Source: Spirosoma sp.
GTDB lineage: Bacteria > Bacteroidota > Bacteroidia > Cytophagales > Spirosomataceae
Assembly: GCF_026391055.1 (NCBI RefSeq)
Contig: NZ_JAPLET010000009.1
Span: 248,001-312,000, forward strand
DNA: 64,000 bases
Direction of reading: 5' to 3'
Shown: in pieces, positions 44,101 through 51,674 of the stretch
Numbering within the stretch: position 1 is the stretch's first letter
Layout: each line of letters starts with the position of its first letter
Notes under the pieces: model-generated
The model's database searches: none
Told to the model about the DNA's origin: nothing
What the model saw: only the letters and a program-made list of their open reading frames with translations
Program-made: the position numbers and the translations under genes

Positions 44101-44605
44101 TCAGATGCGGAGCATCCCAGGTGGTAAAATCGGCATACGTTGAATCGGCTGGCGTTTCAGTGACTTTGTTCCCTTGGGAGGGCTTTCCAGAAGCAACTTT
44201 TCCGCCAGCAGATACCGTGGCGCGATTATAAAATTTGTAACGATTTTGCTGGAAGTACTGCCAATACACATCGGCCAGCACCGATTGCAGGACAGATTTG
44301 GCTGGTTCGGGCGTGTCCTTAATATCGCTTTGCAGCGAGTGTACTAATTCAACATGGGAATCTTCATCAGAAAAACTTCGGAAAACCTGCCGGGCCATAG
44401 CCGCTTTGGCTACCTGCGGATAGTTCTTCTGGACTTTGGCTTCTTTATAAATCCGATTGGCAATATCAAGGGCCGATTTAGGTAACCCTCTAGCCACCAG
44501 CGAATCGGCCCGTTTCCAGTCGCGTGCGTAAGTAGGTTGTGGACGATTTTGGGCAGATACAGCCATCGAAATCAGCAGAAGTGGGATAGAAAAATAAGCG
44601 TTCAT
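38177..44605 (-). CDS. Giant alpha-2-macroglobulin family protein with SusC-like insert
   Basis: The protein has about 2,142 residues from the ATG at 44605, which precedes a signal peptide (MNAYFSIPLLLISMAVSAQ). After a helical N-terminal region come macroglobulin beta domains (RLFTDRAIYRPGQPIYVKG). A carboxypeptidase-regulatory-like domain lies at about residues 1227-1300, followed by a SusC-type plug motif VVVTGYGTQKRRDVTGAV near 1310. The alpha-2-macroglobulin core then resumes with NETAFFIPQAQTDKDGR. The thioester motif CAEQ has its Cys at residue 1602. Bacterial members trap proteases in the periplasm through a bait region and the thioester. Here the insert takes the position of the bait. 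It lacks a lipobox, so it may be soluble. Confidence 0.9.
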   Translation of the reverse strand: MNAYFSIPLLLISMAVSAQNRPQPTYARDWKRADSLVARGLPKSALDIANRIYKEAKVQKNYPQVAKAAMARQVFRSFSDEDSHVELVHSLQSDIKDTPEPAKSVLQSVLADVYWQYFQQNRYKFYNRATVSAGGKVASGKPSQGNKVTETPADSTYADFTTWDAPHLIGVITSAYLASVRDKALLQKTPIAEYDVLIDKGDADARPLRPTLYDLLAHRAIGFFQNTEPDLLKPVFKFELNQPVFFAEPAEFARLSIQSQDSLSGRYQALLLYQQLVAFHLSDANSNALADVDALRLAFVHRHSVLPDKDTLYQQALEKQIATDKGKPAEAVYGFQLAQFLSGRGAPVRPLDENDDANETKPDPFRWNRKRAADICRDLIKRFPNTLSREQANVLLTELLASSFSIQIESVNAPEKPFRALVNYQNTPTITYRIIRLSMAEVREPLDQYDNREEQRRKRLGKWLKRSAAIEKSVVLPDDGDLNGHSVEIPIASLPVGQYVLAVTTENTFNETSEHTQLSLFTVSTLSYLARQDNQINKPQTLSVMNRTTGAPIPNVSVTLVDVENFKLTNQKKSFITDNSGQIALGQSEIPTAQRFGYLMASGRDTLLSGTLYNYNYRPEPEKEQTYTRLFTDRAIYRPGQPIYVKGLRYDGKANQYAVLANEEVDVEFLDQNGERIAEKTLKTNEFGTFEATFTAPVGRLTGAMTISTDGGSTSIRVEEYKRPTFEVKVDPIKQSFKLEQAVTLSASAKTFSGAVVDGAEVRYRVVRSLRPRWEWWYRPRPVSQAKIASGVTQTDAQGNVRITFPATPDREQARETNPVFDFELTIDVTDRAGETRTTTKTLRIGYSSIQISLDIPPQLESNTAANFPVNITNQSGEKVAAKGQLVVYRLQPPARPLRNRLWSRPDRQFLSRNEFERLFPNDLYANENDLRTWPKGDVVQQQAIISPADSLVKPDLSRYAPGEYVAELTVTDANGETAKERAFFAVVNDKQPTASARPENWVQVRKATAQPGEEVVFWVGNSRPGELNWVLMTVEENQKIVRNEWLKIEDRPRRVALSVTEKQRGGFAVHFAMVQNGRLYEKSQTITVPFTNKELKIETQTFRNKLKPGEREEWTLKISGLDKKPAELVATLYDASLDVFDRLDWQTSFYQPYSPAFGSWESQAFGVQGSQALSYRYRPQPTAPERQYDQLGWLGYRFNIYGSRPFGLAPLKVSNDAIRISVSRTGKTITGTATYKDGSVAPGISILIKGTDKGVVSDAKGKFSINTTPKAKEITLVFSWVGYKAQEVVLAHKSKTIQLIPDATALNEVVVTGYGTQKRRDVTGAVAMAAPRAEGALNKFISADAMLASKVPGVMPTEAQPIVPSINPRKNFNETAFFIPQAQTDKDGRVVLKFTMPEALTRWRLLAFAHTKDMKTGTLEREIITQKELMITANAPRFFREGDTIRVTARINNLSDKSLSVTANLALLDALTGEPIHQKLKLNNQQTSVSVAAGQGQAVGWTLIVPANLEAVTCRLTAQSGSFTDGEEFTVPVLPNRMLVTDTKPFWVNGKETKSFTLKPLANLNPELPVQHERLTVEVTSNPSWYALQSLPYLMEYRYECAEQLFSRLYANSLAAHIVGSKPAFKQVIAEWQKTPPRSALQSNEELKAVTLENSPWLADARSETERQAKLGQLLDGNRMESEQRQAFEKLKQLQTEGGGFRWFGGMEPNLSMTLHILSGLGHLQKLGVQFPADLKADLVDMQTRAILYADTEMKQWVTEQKKIAEQKKGKVVGGWYFSATQYLYARSFYLDKPVDGGVLAYLKHHTATNWLAQSLQGQALSAMALNRFGDTKTAAGILQSLLERSKTSEEMGLYWPDNTAGLNWYQTPIETQAYLIEAFDEIRQDHTLVDNMKRWLLRQKQTQSWSSTKATTEAVYALLLRGSDWLGTGVSTKVTLGGNPIESRVSKSDAITGYEKVTYAASEIKPEMGAVQITKTSDGPAWGALYWQHFESLDQVMPGSAGLSVQKTLYVQRDSPGGPVITAVASQSALKPGDLVKVRLLLKTDRAMEYVHLKDGRASGFEPVAALSGYKYQNGLGYYESPRDGSTDFFMSYLPVGTHVFEYDLRVAQSGDFSAGVATVQCFYAPEFSAHSAGERVKVK

Positions 44606-44968
44606 AGTTCGTAGCGATGGCAGATTGTTGGGATGGATGAATGTAAATCTATTTTTCCACACCCGTTGCCGGTATGATTCCGATTTAGGGACAAGGGTTT
44701 AACCTGCATTTGATTTAACCTTTTTACGCTGTCTGAAAATTATTATTGATCATAGAGGCTCAGCCAATTAAACCTATCAATCTTTTGCGTTCTATGTGCC
44801 GCAATGGCAGACCATTTTTACGTTCTATACACCTGTTGCTCAGATAAAATAGTTTGCTGTATAGAATTAGATAAGACCTGCCAGTAGGCTTTGTTAACAA
44901 ATGCGGTCGTCAACTCACATCTGTTGACCCCTGCGGTTCTCATCTGCCAAATCTATATTACTCCCAGT
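44606..44968. other. Divergent intergenic region, about 360 bases
   Basis: The region separates two divergent genes for exported proteins and is A+T-rich in its middle. I see no gene, clear terminator or strong promoter pair. A frame from 44891 joins the next gene in phase but lacks a signal-peptide-like start. Confidence 0.5.
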
Positions 44969-46654
44969 ATGCACCCGTCTCGCCACCCTTCGCTTGCAGC
45001 GCTTTGTCGGCTTATTATTTCTTCTGCATTTGTTATCCTGCACTGCGCGTCTTCAGTTGCGCAGAATGTGCGAAGTGGAGAAAAACTTTTCGACGCCAAT
45101 TGCGCCGGTTGCCATAATTTCAAGCAGGATGGCATTGGCCCTCAACTGGGTGGGCTGAAGAACGCTGTTGACCGAGCCTATTTGGTCGAGTTTATTAAAA
45201 GCCCCAAAGCTCAGATTGATGCACGAGTAGCGCGGGCACTGGATAAAGCCAAAAAATTCGGCACTGTCATGCCTGATTTCAAACACCTGACGTCTGCCGA
45301 ACTCGACGATCTGGTCGCCTATATTTTTGAAAAACCCGCTCCCGTCGTCCGGGCCTCTTCCGGAAAAGTGGCGCTGGAGAACCCGATCATCTCCTCAATA
45401 CCCCAGTCATCTTTTGCGCTGAACTTGCAAAAGGTCATGCAGTTTCCCTTTACAAACAAAACGCAACCTCGCACACGGATCAATAAGATGGGGTTCCACC
45501 CGATTACGAAGGAAACGATGGTGTCCGATTTACAGGGGAAAATCTATATCCTAACGACCAACAATCAGCCCGATGTGTTTTTTGATGCCGCGAAGCATTT
45601 TAAAAATTTCATCAATACGCCCGGTCTGGCGACGGGCCTGGGTAGTTTCGCATTTCATCCTGATTATGCCCGAAACGGACTCTTTTACACAACTCATACA
45701 GAACCAAAAAATTCCGCAACGGCTGATTTCAGTTATGCCGACAGTATTCCGATTCGATTGCAGTGGGTAGTCAACGAATGGACCGTTACAGACCCCCGTT
45801 CTCGTGTGCTGACCGGGAAACCCCGCGAACTGCTTCGGGTCAACGTGGTCGATCAGATTCACGGTATGCAGGAAATTGCTTTCAATCCGTACGCAACGCC
45901 TAAAAGTCTGGATTATGGGTTACTCTACATTGGCATAGGCGACGGCGGGGCCGTTGAGAAAGGCTATCCGTTTATTGCGCGGGATAAAAACCATATCTGG
46001 AGCAAAGTACTCCGCATAGACCCTACCGGTCGGACAAGTAAAAACGGACAGTACGGTATTCCCAAAACTAATCCGTTTGTGGGTAAAGATGGGCTGGACG
46101 AAGTATACGCAGCCGGTTTTCGCAACCCCAACCGGATTTCGTGGACAAAAGACGGAAAAATGCTGGTTTCCAACATCGGTCAGCGACAGATCGAATCCGT
46201 TTATCTGGTCAAACCGGGCAAAAACTACGGCTGGCCCGACCGCGAAGGCACTTTCCTGATCGACTCGACAGCCAATGTAAACAGCGTGTATCCTTTACCA
46301 AAAAATGACGCCCGCTATGGTTATTCGTATCCGGTGGCGCAGTTCGACCACGACGAGGGCAACGCGATCATGGGCGGCTTCGAATACACCGGCAGGCAGA
46401 TTCCGGCATTAGCAGGAAAATACGTATTTGGTGAGATCGTTCGGGGGCGAGTTTTCTACGTTAACCTCAACGAGATCAGGGAAGGCGCACAAGCGACCAT
46501 TCATGAGTTCCCGTTGAGGCTGGATGGTCAACAAACAACGCTGAAAGAGCTGAGCAAAGCTACTAAAGTCGATTTCCGAATTGGGCAGGATGCCGACGGC
46601 GAACTCTACCTGATGACCAAATCGGACGGCATGTTATATAAGGTAGTGAAGTAA
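44969..46654 (+). CDS. Cytochrome c fused to PQQ-dependent glucose/sorbosone dehydrogenase-like domain
   Basis: From the ATG at 44969 the protein has about 561 residues with a hydrophobic signal near residues 12-32. A small cytochrome c domain follows with the haem motif NCAGCH (Cys45, Cys48, His49) and an axial Met candidate in VMPDFKHL. From about residue 170 it is a six-bladed glucose/sorbosone dehydrogenase propeller (GLGSFAFHPDYARNGLFYT; DEVYAAGFRNPNRISW; KNYGWPDREG). Such proteins oxidise sugars in the periplasm with PQQ and pass electrons to the haem, here apparently on the same chain. A secreted cyclophilin gene follows at short distance. Confidence 0.87.
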   Translation: MHPSRHPSLAALCRLIISSAFVILHCASSVAQNVRSGEKLFDANCAGCHNFKQDGIGPQLGGLKNAVDRAYLVEFIKSPKAQIDARVARALDKAKKFGTVMPDFKHLTSAELDDLVAYIFEKPAPVVRASSGKVALENPIISSIPQSSFALNLQKVMQFPFTNKTQPRTRINKMGFHPITKETMVSDLQGKIYILTTNNQPDVFFDAAKHFKNFINTPGLATGLGSFAFHPDYARNGLFYTTHTEPKNSATADFSYADSIPIRLQWVVNEWTVTDPRSRVLTGKPRELLRVNVVDQIHGMQEIAFNPYATPKSLDYGLLYIGIGDGGAVEKGYPFIARDKNHIWSKVLRIDPTGRTSKNGQYGIPKTNPFVGKDGLDEVYAAGFRNPNRISWTKDGKMLVSNIGQRQIESVYLVKPGKNYGWPDREGTFLIDSTANVNSVYPLPKNDARYGYSYPVAQFDHDEGNAIMGGFEYTGRQIPALAGKYVFGEIVRGRVFYVNLNEIREGAQATIHEFPLRLDGQQTTLKELSKATKVDFRIGQDADGELYLMTKSDGMLYKVVK

Positions 46655-46696
46655 TCTCGTATATTATCGACTTGTTGAGTCGTTAACACAACCTGA

Positions 46697-47299
46697 ATGC
46701 TAATCCGTACTATCATGCCTACACTTCTTCTGTTACTAGCCTGTCTTGCTTCATTTTCTATTCCGCCTAAACCGGCTAAAACTTACCCCATTGGGCAAAT
46801 AAAAACCAGCAAAGGCGAGATACTTTTCTGGCTGTATGACGAAACACCAACCCATAAGGCCAGCTTCGTGAAGCTGGCCAAGGCAAATTACTGGGATACG
46901 CTGACGTTCAATCGGGTCATTAACAATTTTGTGGCGCAGGGTGGTTGTCCCGATACCCCGGCGGGTTTTTCGGATTCACCCTATTTGCTGAAACCGGAGT
47001 TTGTGCCCACCATACGGCACATTTATGGGGCGGTGGGTGCCGGGCGAGACAATAACCCCGAGATGCTCTCGGCGGGTTGCCAGTTCTACATCGTGCAGAA
47101 CAAAAAAGGACTGGCCCGCCTAGATGATAAGTTCACGGTGTTTGGGCAGGTTTTTAAGGGTATGGATGTGGTTGATGCTATCGTAGCCGTCAAGACAGAC
47201 AAAACAGACGCGCCCTTGGAGCCGATTAAGCTGGATGTGAATATCATTAACCTTACTGCCGCAGAGTTGAAGAAGGCCGGGTACACAGTAACAAACTAG
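46697..47299 (+). CDS. Secreted cyclophilin-type peptidyl-prolyl isomerase
   Basis: The 200-residue protein has an N-terminal signal (MPTLLLLLACLASF-like segment, from either ATG at 46697 or 46715). A compact cyclophilin domain follows: GEILFWLYDETPTHKASFVKL, FNRVINNFVAQGGCPD and the late FTVFGQVFKGMDVVDAI. The usual FHR of the active site is FNR here; the catalytic arginine and the QGG block are kept. It acts on proline bonds of exported proteins. A 41-bp perfect inverted repeat follows the stop. Confidence 0.9.
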   Translation: MLIRTIMPTLLLLLACLASFSIPPKPAKTYPIGQIKTSKGEILFWLYDETPTHKASFVKLAKANYWDTLTFNRVINNFVAQGGCPDTPAGFSDSPYLLKPEFVPTIRHIYGAVGAGRDNNPEMLSAGCQFYIVQNKKGLARLDDKFTVFGQVFKGMDVVDAIVAVKTDKTDAPLEPIKLDVNIINLTAAELKKAGYTVTN

Positions 47300-47311
47300 T
47301 TTCGAAGTTTA

Positions 47312-47416
47312 TAACCACAGAGAGGGTCCGCCGATGCGGCACAAAGAACACAAAGGAGATTAGCTTCTCAACCTCTGTGTTCTTTGTGCCGCATCGGCGG
47401 ACCCTCTCTGTGGTTA
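47312..47416. repeat. Perfect 41-bp inverted repeat between convergent genes
   Basis: Positions 47312-47352 are the exact reverse complement of 47376-47416, with a 23-base loop that can pair partly with itself (AGGAGA/TCTC). Each arm opens with TAACCACAGAGAGGG and contains a near-palindrome CCGCCGATGCGG. The element fills nearly the whole gap between the cyclophilin gene and the convergent PVC-type gene, and has no T-run. Confidence 0.92.
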
Positions 47417-47422
47417 AATACC

Positions 47423-50400
47423 TTACTGCTTCAGCAGAAATGCCGTTAAATCAGCGACTTGCTGGTTGCTGAGACCCATAGCCACGGGGTCTGGCATGAG
47501 ACTGGTTTTATACTGTCGCTTCGACGAAACCTGATCGGCGGGGATGGTGTATTTGGGTCCCTTAATACCCCTAACCACAACAGCCTGATCGTTGTCGCTT
47601 ACCAGAAACCCATAAAAGGTTTGGCCTTTCTTGGTCGTAATCAGCCAGGGCTCGTAACCGAATGCAATGCCCGCGCTGGGGTGCAGAATGGCATCTAACA
47701 GGCCGTTCTTATCAAATTTCTGGTGAATCTTTGTCAGCTCCGGGCCAACGTCGCTTCCCAACTGGCCGTGCTTGTGGCAAGTGGCGCAGTTGGCACTGAA
47801 TACCGTCTTACCTGTCCGCTCATTTCCAGATAGCATCGCAATTTGGTTCAGCACCGGGTCCGAACTACTGCTGGCCGTCACCATTGCCGGTTTGGAGGAA
47901 GCAGTTTCGGAAGTACTAGCCAGTTCAGGTTTAGTGGCTACTACTTCCGAATTTACTTCGGCCGAAGGGGTCTCCGGCTTTACGGAAAAGTATTCTTTAG
48001 CCATCGTCCGCACACTTTGATCCGGATTTTTAAGCAGGGTTGGCGTAACGGCTTTCATTAACTTATCCGACAGTTTCTTATCGGCGGCCAGGCCAACCAG
48101 GATTTTGCCGCCTTCAGGATCGCGGGCCATTTCCAGGGCCAGCCTCCGCTTTTCGGCATCCGACTTGTATTCATCCAGCAGAATTTGCCGATTTGCCAGC
48201 ATCTTTTGCTCTCCCGTCGACACCTTTGTTGGCATTACTTCCTCCCAGTTCAGGAATTTGGCCCAATCGTTACCACGCCGGAATCCCATCCAATACAAAG
48301 CCTGGTCGGCCACCTCCCTATCGGTCAGCTTCGATAACTCAACCATTGCCTGTGCGGCCTGTGGCGTTTTAATAAAGCCCAGCGCCACAATGGATTGCTT
48401 CCGCGCATCGGCAGCCAATGAAGGACTAGCCGCTCGTTTTTTCAGCATCGTTACCGCCGAGGGTGGGTGTAACTCCCAAACCAGGTTCGCCGTTCGCTGG
48501 TCCCACTCGATGGGATTTTTCGGCATTGTCTGCTGCAAATCAAAGAACAACGCTTCTTCTTTGCCATCGGCTGCCTTTCCGAGCGCATCCAGATACCAGG
48601 GGTCTTGCCCGTCATACCCCTTTATCAGATTTATCAGTAAGAACCGGCAGTCATCAAAGGGAACATCGCGCAGGGCAATGGCCACTTCCCGACGTACGGC
48701 AGCACTTTTGTCGACCGACAAGTTGCCCATAAGTGGTAATAAGGCCTTTTGCGACGCCGTAATGGCCGGAATCGACTTCGAGTTTTCGGGTGTTATACTG
48801 CGTAAAGCCCGGAAGGCCGTCATTCGCACCGGCGCATCGACTGCCTTGAGCAACCGCTCGACCTCAAACTGGCCTTCGGCACCTAATTGCGCCAGAAGGT
48901 AAATAGCGCGGGCACGGTGGAACGGATTCGATGACGACAGAATACCCATAACCGGCTCGACGGCTTTTTCTCCCTGCGCCACCAGTGCTTCAAAACCCAG
49001 CATCCGTACATTTACGGCCGGGTTCAGCAGAGCGGCAATCTGCCCCTGCGTTGTTCGAAGATCTATTTTGGGCGTTTTAAGCTTTTTGCCTTTAGGGGTA
49101 ATCCGATAAATACGGCCGTATCCTTTTGTATCTTTCATCTGATGTCCCCCTACCACAGGGTCGTACCAGTCGGCAATGTAGATGGCTCCATCGGGCCCAA
49201 CGGCTACGTCGCTGGGCCGAAACCATTTTCGGGTATCGTCGGTGGCGGCATCCCACTTATAATTGGGGTCCACTTCCGGGAAAGTGCTGATAAAATCCGT
49301 ACGGGGCATCCGGTAACCAGCCCCCATTGGTTCGGGTTTATAGCTAAAAATAACGTTGCGGCCGGCTTCGGCGCTGAGCAGCATCCCCCGGTACTGCGGC
49401 CCGAGTTCATCACCTTCGTACATGACCATGCCCGTTGGCGAACCGGCTCCACTGATGTCACCAGCAGGCATAACGCCCGGATCTTCCTGATGCCAGTGCG
49501 CGATTGGGATGGTCTGCCCCGGCCGTTGATCGCCCTGCCAATAGCGGGTGCCGTCGCTGCTGAAGTACCCGGCATTGGCCCCTTCCATCAAAAAGCTCGT
49601 GCGGCAGGCTACTACCTGATCGTCGTTGTCATTCTGCCACATGTTGCCGTACGAATCCAGGGCCGTTTCGTAGTTGTTCCGGAAGTTATGCGCCATTACT
49701 TTCAGGTTCGACCCATCCGGATTGATCCGTAGCGCCATACCGCCGGTCCAGACACGCCCATCGCTACTTACCTGATTGCCCTTATTGCTTTTGTTATAGG
49801 GCGTTCCACCCACGTACAAACTACCCGAGCGCAATGTCCATCCATCTTTGTCGCTTACGATGTGCGGACCGGCGTTTCCGGTGTTGAAGTAATATTTGCC
49901 GTCGGGTCCGGCTACCACCGCATGCAGGGAGTGGTCATGATCCAGTCCACCGAAACCTGTGAGCATTACTTCTTTTTTATCGGGTTTATCGTCGCCGTTT
50001 TCATCGGTATACACCACCAGATTTGGGGCGGCTGACACAATGACTTTGTTCCCGATAACGGCAATACCCAGGGGCGACACCAGATCCGGGTCGGTTACAA
50101 ACACTTTGCTGGCATCGGCTTTTCCATCCCCGTTGGTATCTTCCAGAATAACGATTCGCTCACCTTCGGGGTGGTCGAGTCGACTGTTGGCTTTGTTGTT
50201 GAATTTTCGATAGTTGACCGCTTCCGTAATCCATACCCGGCCTTTGGCGTCGATGTCCATATTGGTGGGGTTGTGGAACATGGGAGCTTCTGCCCATAGG
50301 GTAGCCTCCAGATCGCTGGGAAGGTAGAGCGTATTTGAATCGGCCCCAACAACCATACTGTGCTGTCTGGATGGTTCGGCTCCCGGAGTTGGGACGGCAA

Positions 50401-50500
50401 ATTGAGTAGCTGGCCGGAACGTCTGGCCAGCCAGGTATAAAAAACCAAGCGTTGTTAGAACGAATGGGACAGGATTCGAAGAAAAGGTTGTCTTCATCAT
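47423..50500 (-). CDS. PVC-type haem-binding CxxCH dehydrogenase-like protein
   Basis: The 1,025-residue protein has a signal or anchor segment (residues about 8-25). An N-terminal six-bladed propeller follows, like membrane-bound dehydrogenases of Planctomycetes and Verrucomicrobia (DIDAKGRVWITEAVNYRKF; GPDGKYYFNTGNAGPH). The centre (about 480-810) is made of HEAT-like helical repeats. After a Ser/Thr/Glu-rich linker, a C-terminal cytochrome c domain has the haem motif NCATCHKHG near residue 901. It probably oxidises a carbohydrate in the periplasm; the substrate is unknown. The isomerase-like gene at 50620 lies upstream on the same strand, separated by a palindrome. Confidence 0.88.
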   Translation of the reverse strand: MMKTTFSSNPVPFVLTTLGFLYLAGQTFRPATQFAVPTPGAEPSRQHSMVVGADSNTLYLPSDLEATLWAEAPMFHNPTNMDIDAKGRVWITEAVNYRKFNNKANSRLDHPEGERIVILEDTNGDGKADASKVFVTDPDLVSPLGIAVIGNKVIVSAAPNLVVYTDENGDDKPDKKEVMLTGFGGLDHDHSLHAVVAGPDGKYYFNTGNAGPHIVSDKDGWTLRSGSLYVGGTPYNKSNKGNQVSSDGRVWTGGMALRINPDGSNLKVMAHNFRNNYETALDSYGNMWQNDNDDQVVACRTSFLMEGANAGYFSSDGTRYWQGDQRPGQTIPIAHWHQEDPGVMPAGDISGAGSPTGMVMYEGDELGPQYRGMLLSAEAGRNVIFSYKPEPMGAGYRMPRTDFISTFPEVDPNYKWDAATDDTRKWFRPSDVAVGPDGAIYIADWYDPVVGGHQMKDTKGYGRIYRITPKGKKLKTPKIDLRTTQGQIAALLNPAVNVRMLGFEALVAQGEKAVEPVMGILSSSNPFHRARAIYLLAQLGAEGQFEVERLLKAVDAPVRMTAFRALRSITPENSKSIPAITASQKALLPLMGNLSVDKSAAVRREVAIALRDVPFDDCRFLLINLIKGYDGQDPWYLDALGKAADGKEEALFFDLQQTMPKNPIEWDQRTANLVWELHPPSAVTMLKKRAASPSLAADARKQSIVALGFIKTPQAAQAMVELSKLTDREVADQALYWMGFRRGNDWAKFLNWEEVMPTKVSTGEQKMLANRQILLDEYKSDAEKRRLALEMARDPEGGKILVGLAADKKLSDKLMKAVTPTLLKNPDQSVRTMAKEYFSVKPETPSAEVNSEVVATKPELASTSETASSKPAMVTASSSSDPVLNQIAMLSGNERTGKTVFSANCATCHKHGQLGSDVGPELTKIHQKFDKNGLLDAILHPSAGIAFGYEPWLITTKKGQTFYGFLVSDNDQAVVVRGIKGPKYTIPADQVSSKRQYKTSLMPDPVAMGLSNQQVADLTAFLLKQ

Positions 50501-50523
50501 TTAATTTAAACGTCAAATGCGTT

Positions 50524-50609
50524 CTGGCGCGGGCATTCGCCCATGCCCATCAATGTAGCGAGCCTATACTCGCGTTTATAGAACAGACACGGGCGAATGC
50601 CCGCGCCAG
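50524..50609. repeat. Palindromic element with nested hairpin
   Basis: CTGGCGCGGGCATTCGCCC at 50524-50542 is the exact reverse complement of 50591-50609. Each arm carries a near-palindrome GGGCATTCGCCC. Between them a second hairpin, GCGAG/CTCGC, can form, giving a cloverleaf-like fold. It lies between two same-strand genes. Confidence 0.85.
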
Positions 50610-50619
50610 TACAATTGAT

Positions 50620-51477
50620 TCAGGTGAATAGGGCTCGCACCGTTTTATTATTCTCAATATAACTTCCCAGCATCGGTTTCCCTTTAGGCACAGCCCCTTC
50701 AAGGTGTAACCAGCCGACATAGCCAATGTCGTCCAGAGCCTGTTTAACCTTAGGCAAATCGACTTTTCCTTGACCAATCAGGTATCCGTTTTCCTTCAGG
50801 TGAACTTCGCAGATTCGATCTTTACCCAACGACCGGATTTCGCTGAAGATGTCGTATCCCATCTCCGATGAATTGCAGACGTCGTAATACACTTTCACCG
50901 CCGGAGAGCCAACGGCTTCCAGAATAGCCAAATGTTCAGGAGCCGACAACCAGGACTCGATACCGAGCACTACGCCGGCTTTTTCGGCTTTTGGCGCAAC
51001 GGCCTTCAGGCGTTCGATAACGACTTTCGTGCCCTTCGGGTCGTTTTTCAAATCGTTGTTCGAGAAGAAGGCCAGAAGAATATTCTTTACTCCGAGTGCT
51101 TTAGCGACATCTACGCTGTCTTGTACCCAGGCTTCGGTACGCGGGTCTGATTTGTAGGGAATCTGGTTAAGCATACCGATGGCGAGTCCGCCAATCTGAA
51201 CGCCCGAATGTTGCGCAGCCTCCTTCACTAACCGCTGAAGCTCCGGCTTGCGCAGGTGTTCATGATCCGACGCTGTATTCAGGCTTATCTGTACCCCGTC
51301 CAGGCCAATTTGCTTCGCTACGGCAAACGACTTTATATCGCCCGCCGGGCCAATTGACCAATCACAGGCACCAATCCTGAATCGGTTGCTGTCGGCTCTT
51401 GTTTGAGCAAACGCACCGTAAGTCAGTGCAGAAATTCCCGCACCAAATGAGTAACGGAGTGCATCACGACGATTCAT
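50620..51477 (-). CDS. Sugar phosphate isomerase/epimerase family protein (TIM barrel), exported
   Basis: The 285-residue protein starts with a twin-arginine-like signal (NRRDALRYSFGAGISAL). A xylose-isomerase-like TIM barrel follows: AVAKQIGLDGVQISL, the metal-ligand glutamate in GVVLGIESWLSA, YYDVCNSSEMGYD, EVHLKENGYLIGQG and YVGWLHLEGAV. These are the ligands seen in sugar and inositol isomerases or epimerases of this superfamily. Its export signal and nearness to the PVC-type dehydrogenase suggest a joint role in periplasmic sugar metabolism. The precise substrate is unknown. Confidence 0.85.
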   Translation of the reverse strand: MNRRDALRYSFGAGISALTYGAFAQTRADSNRFRIGACDWSIGPAGDIKSFAVAKQIGLDGVQISLNTASDHEHLRKPELQRLVKEAAQHSGVQIGGLAIGMLNQIPYKSDPRTEAWVQDSVDVAKALGVKNILLAFFSNNDLKNDPKGTKVVIERLKAVAPKAEKAGVVLGIESWLSAPEHLAILEAVGSPAVKVYYDVCNSSEMGYDIFSEIRSLGKDRICEVHLKENGYLIGQGKVDLPKVKQALDDIGYVGWLHLEGAVPKGKPMLGSYIENNKTVRALFT

Positions 51478-51674
51478 CTATAGTTGCCGAAAAGGTTTCT
51501 CAAATATACATATCTATAAAATATTCAACATAATCTATCTTAAGACTATAATCTTTGTTATCAAGGAGCCGCGAATGGGCAGATTGAGCCGGTGATCGTG
51601 TAAAAGCAAAAAAAATTTAGATCGTTTCCAACCGTTTACCGCTATATAAGGTCTTTGTTACTGTCCACGTTGTT

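Noticed and set aside
24206-50609. Palindromes taken as a CRISPR array or as plain terminators
   Set aside because: They are single, dispersed, differ in sequence and have no regular spacers; most lack T-runs, so neither reading fits all of them.
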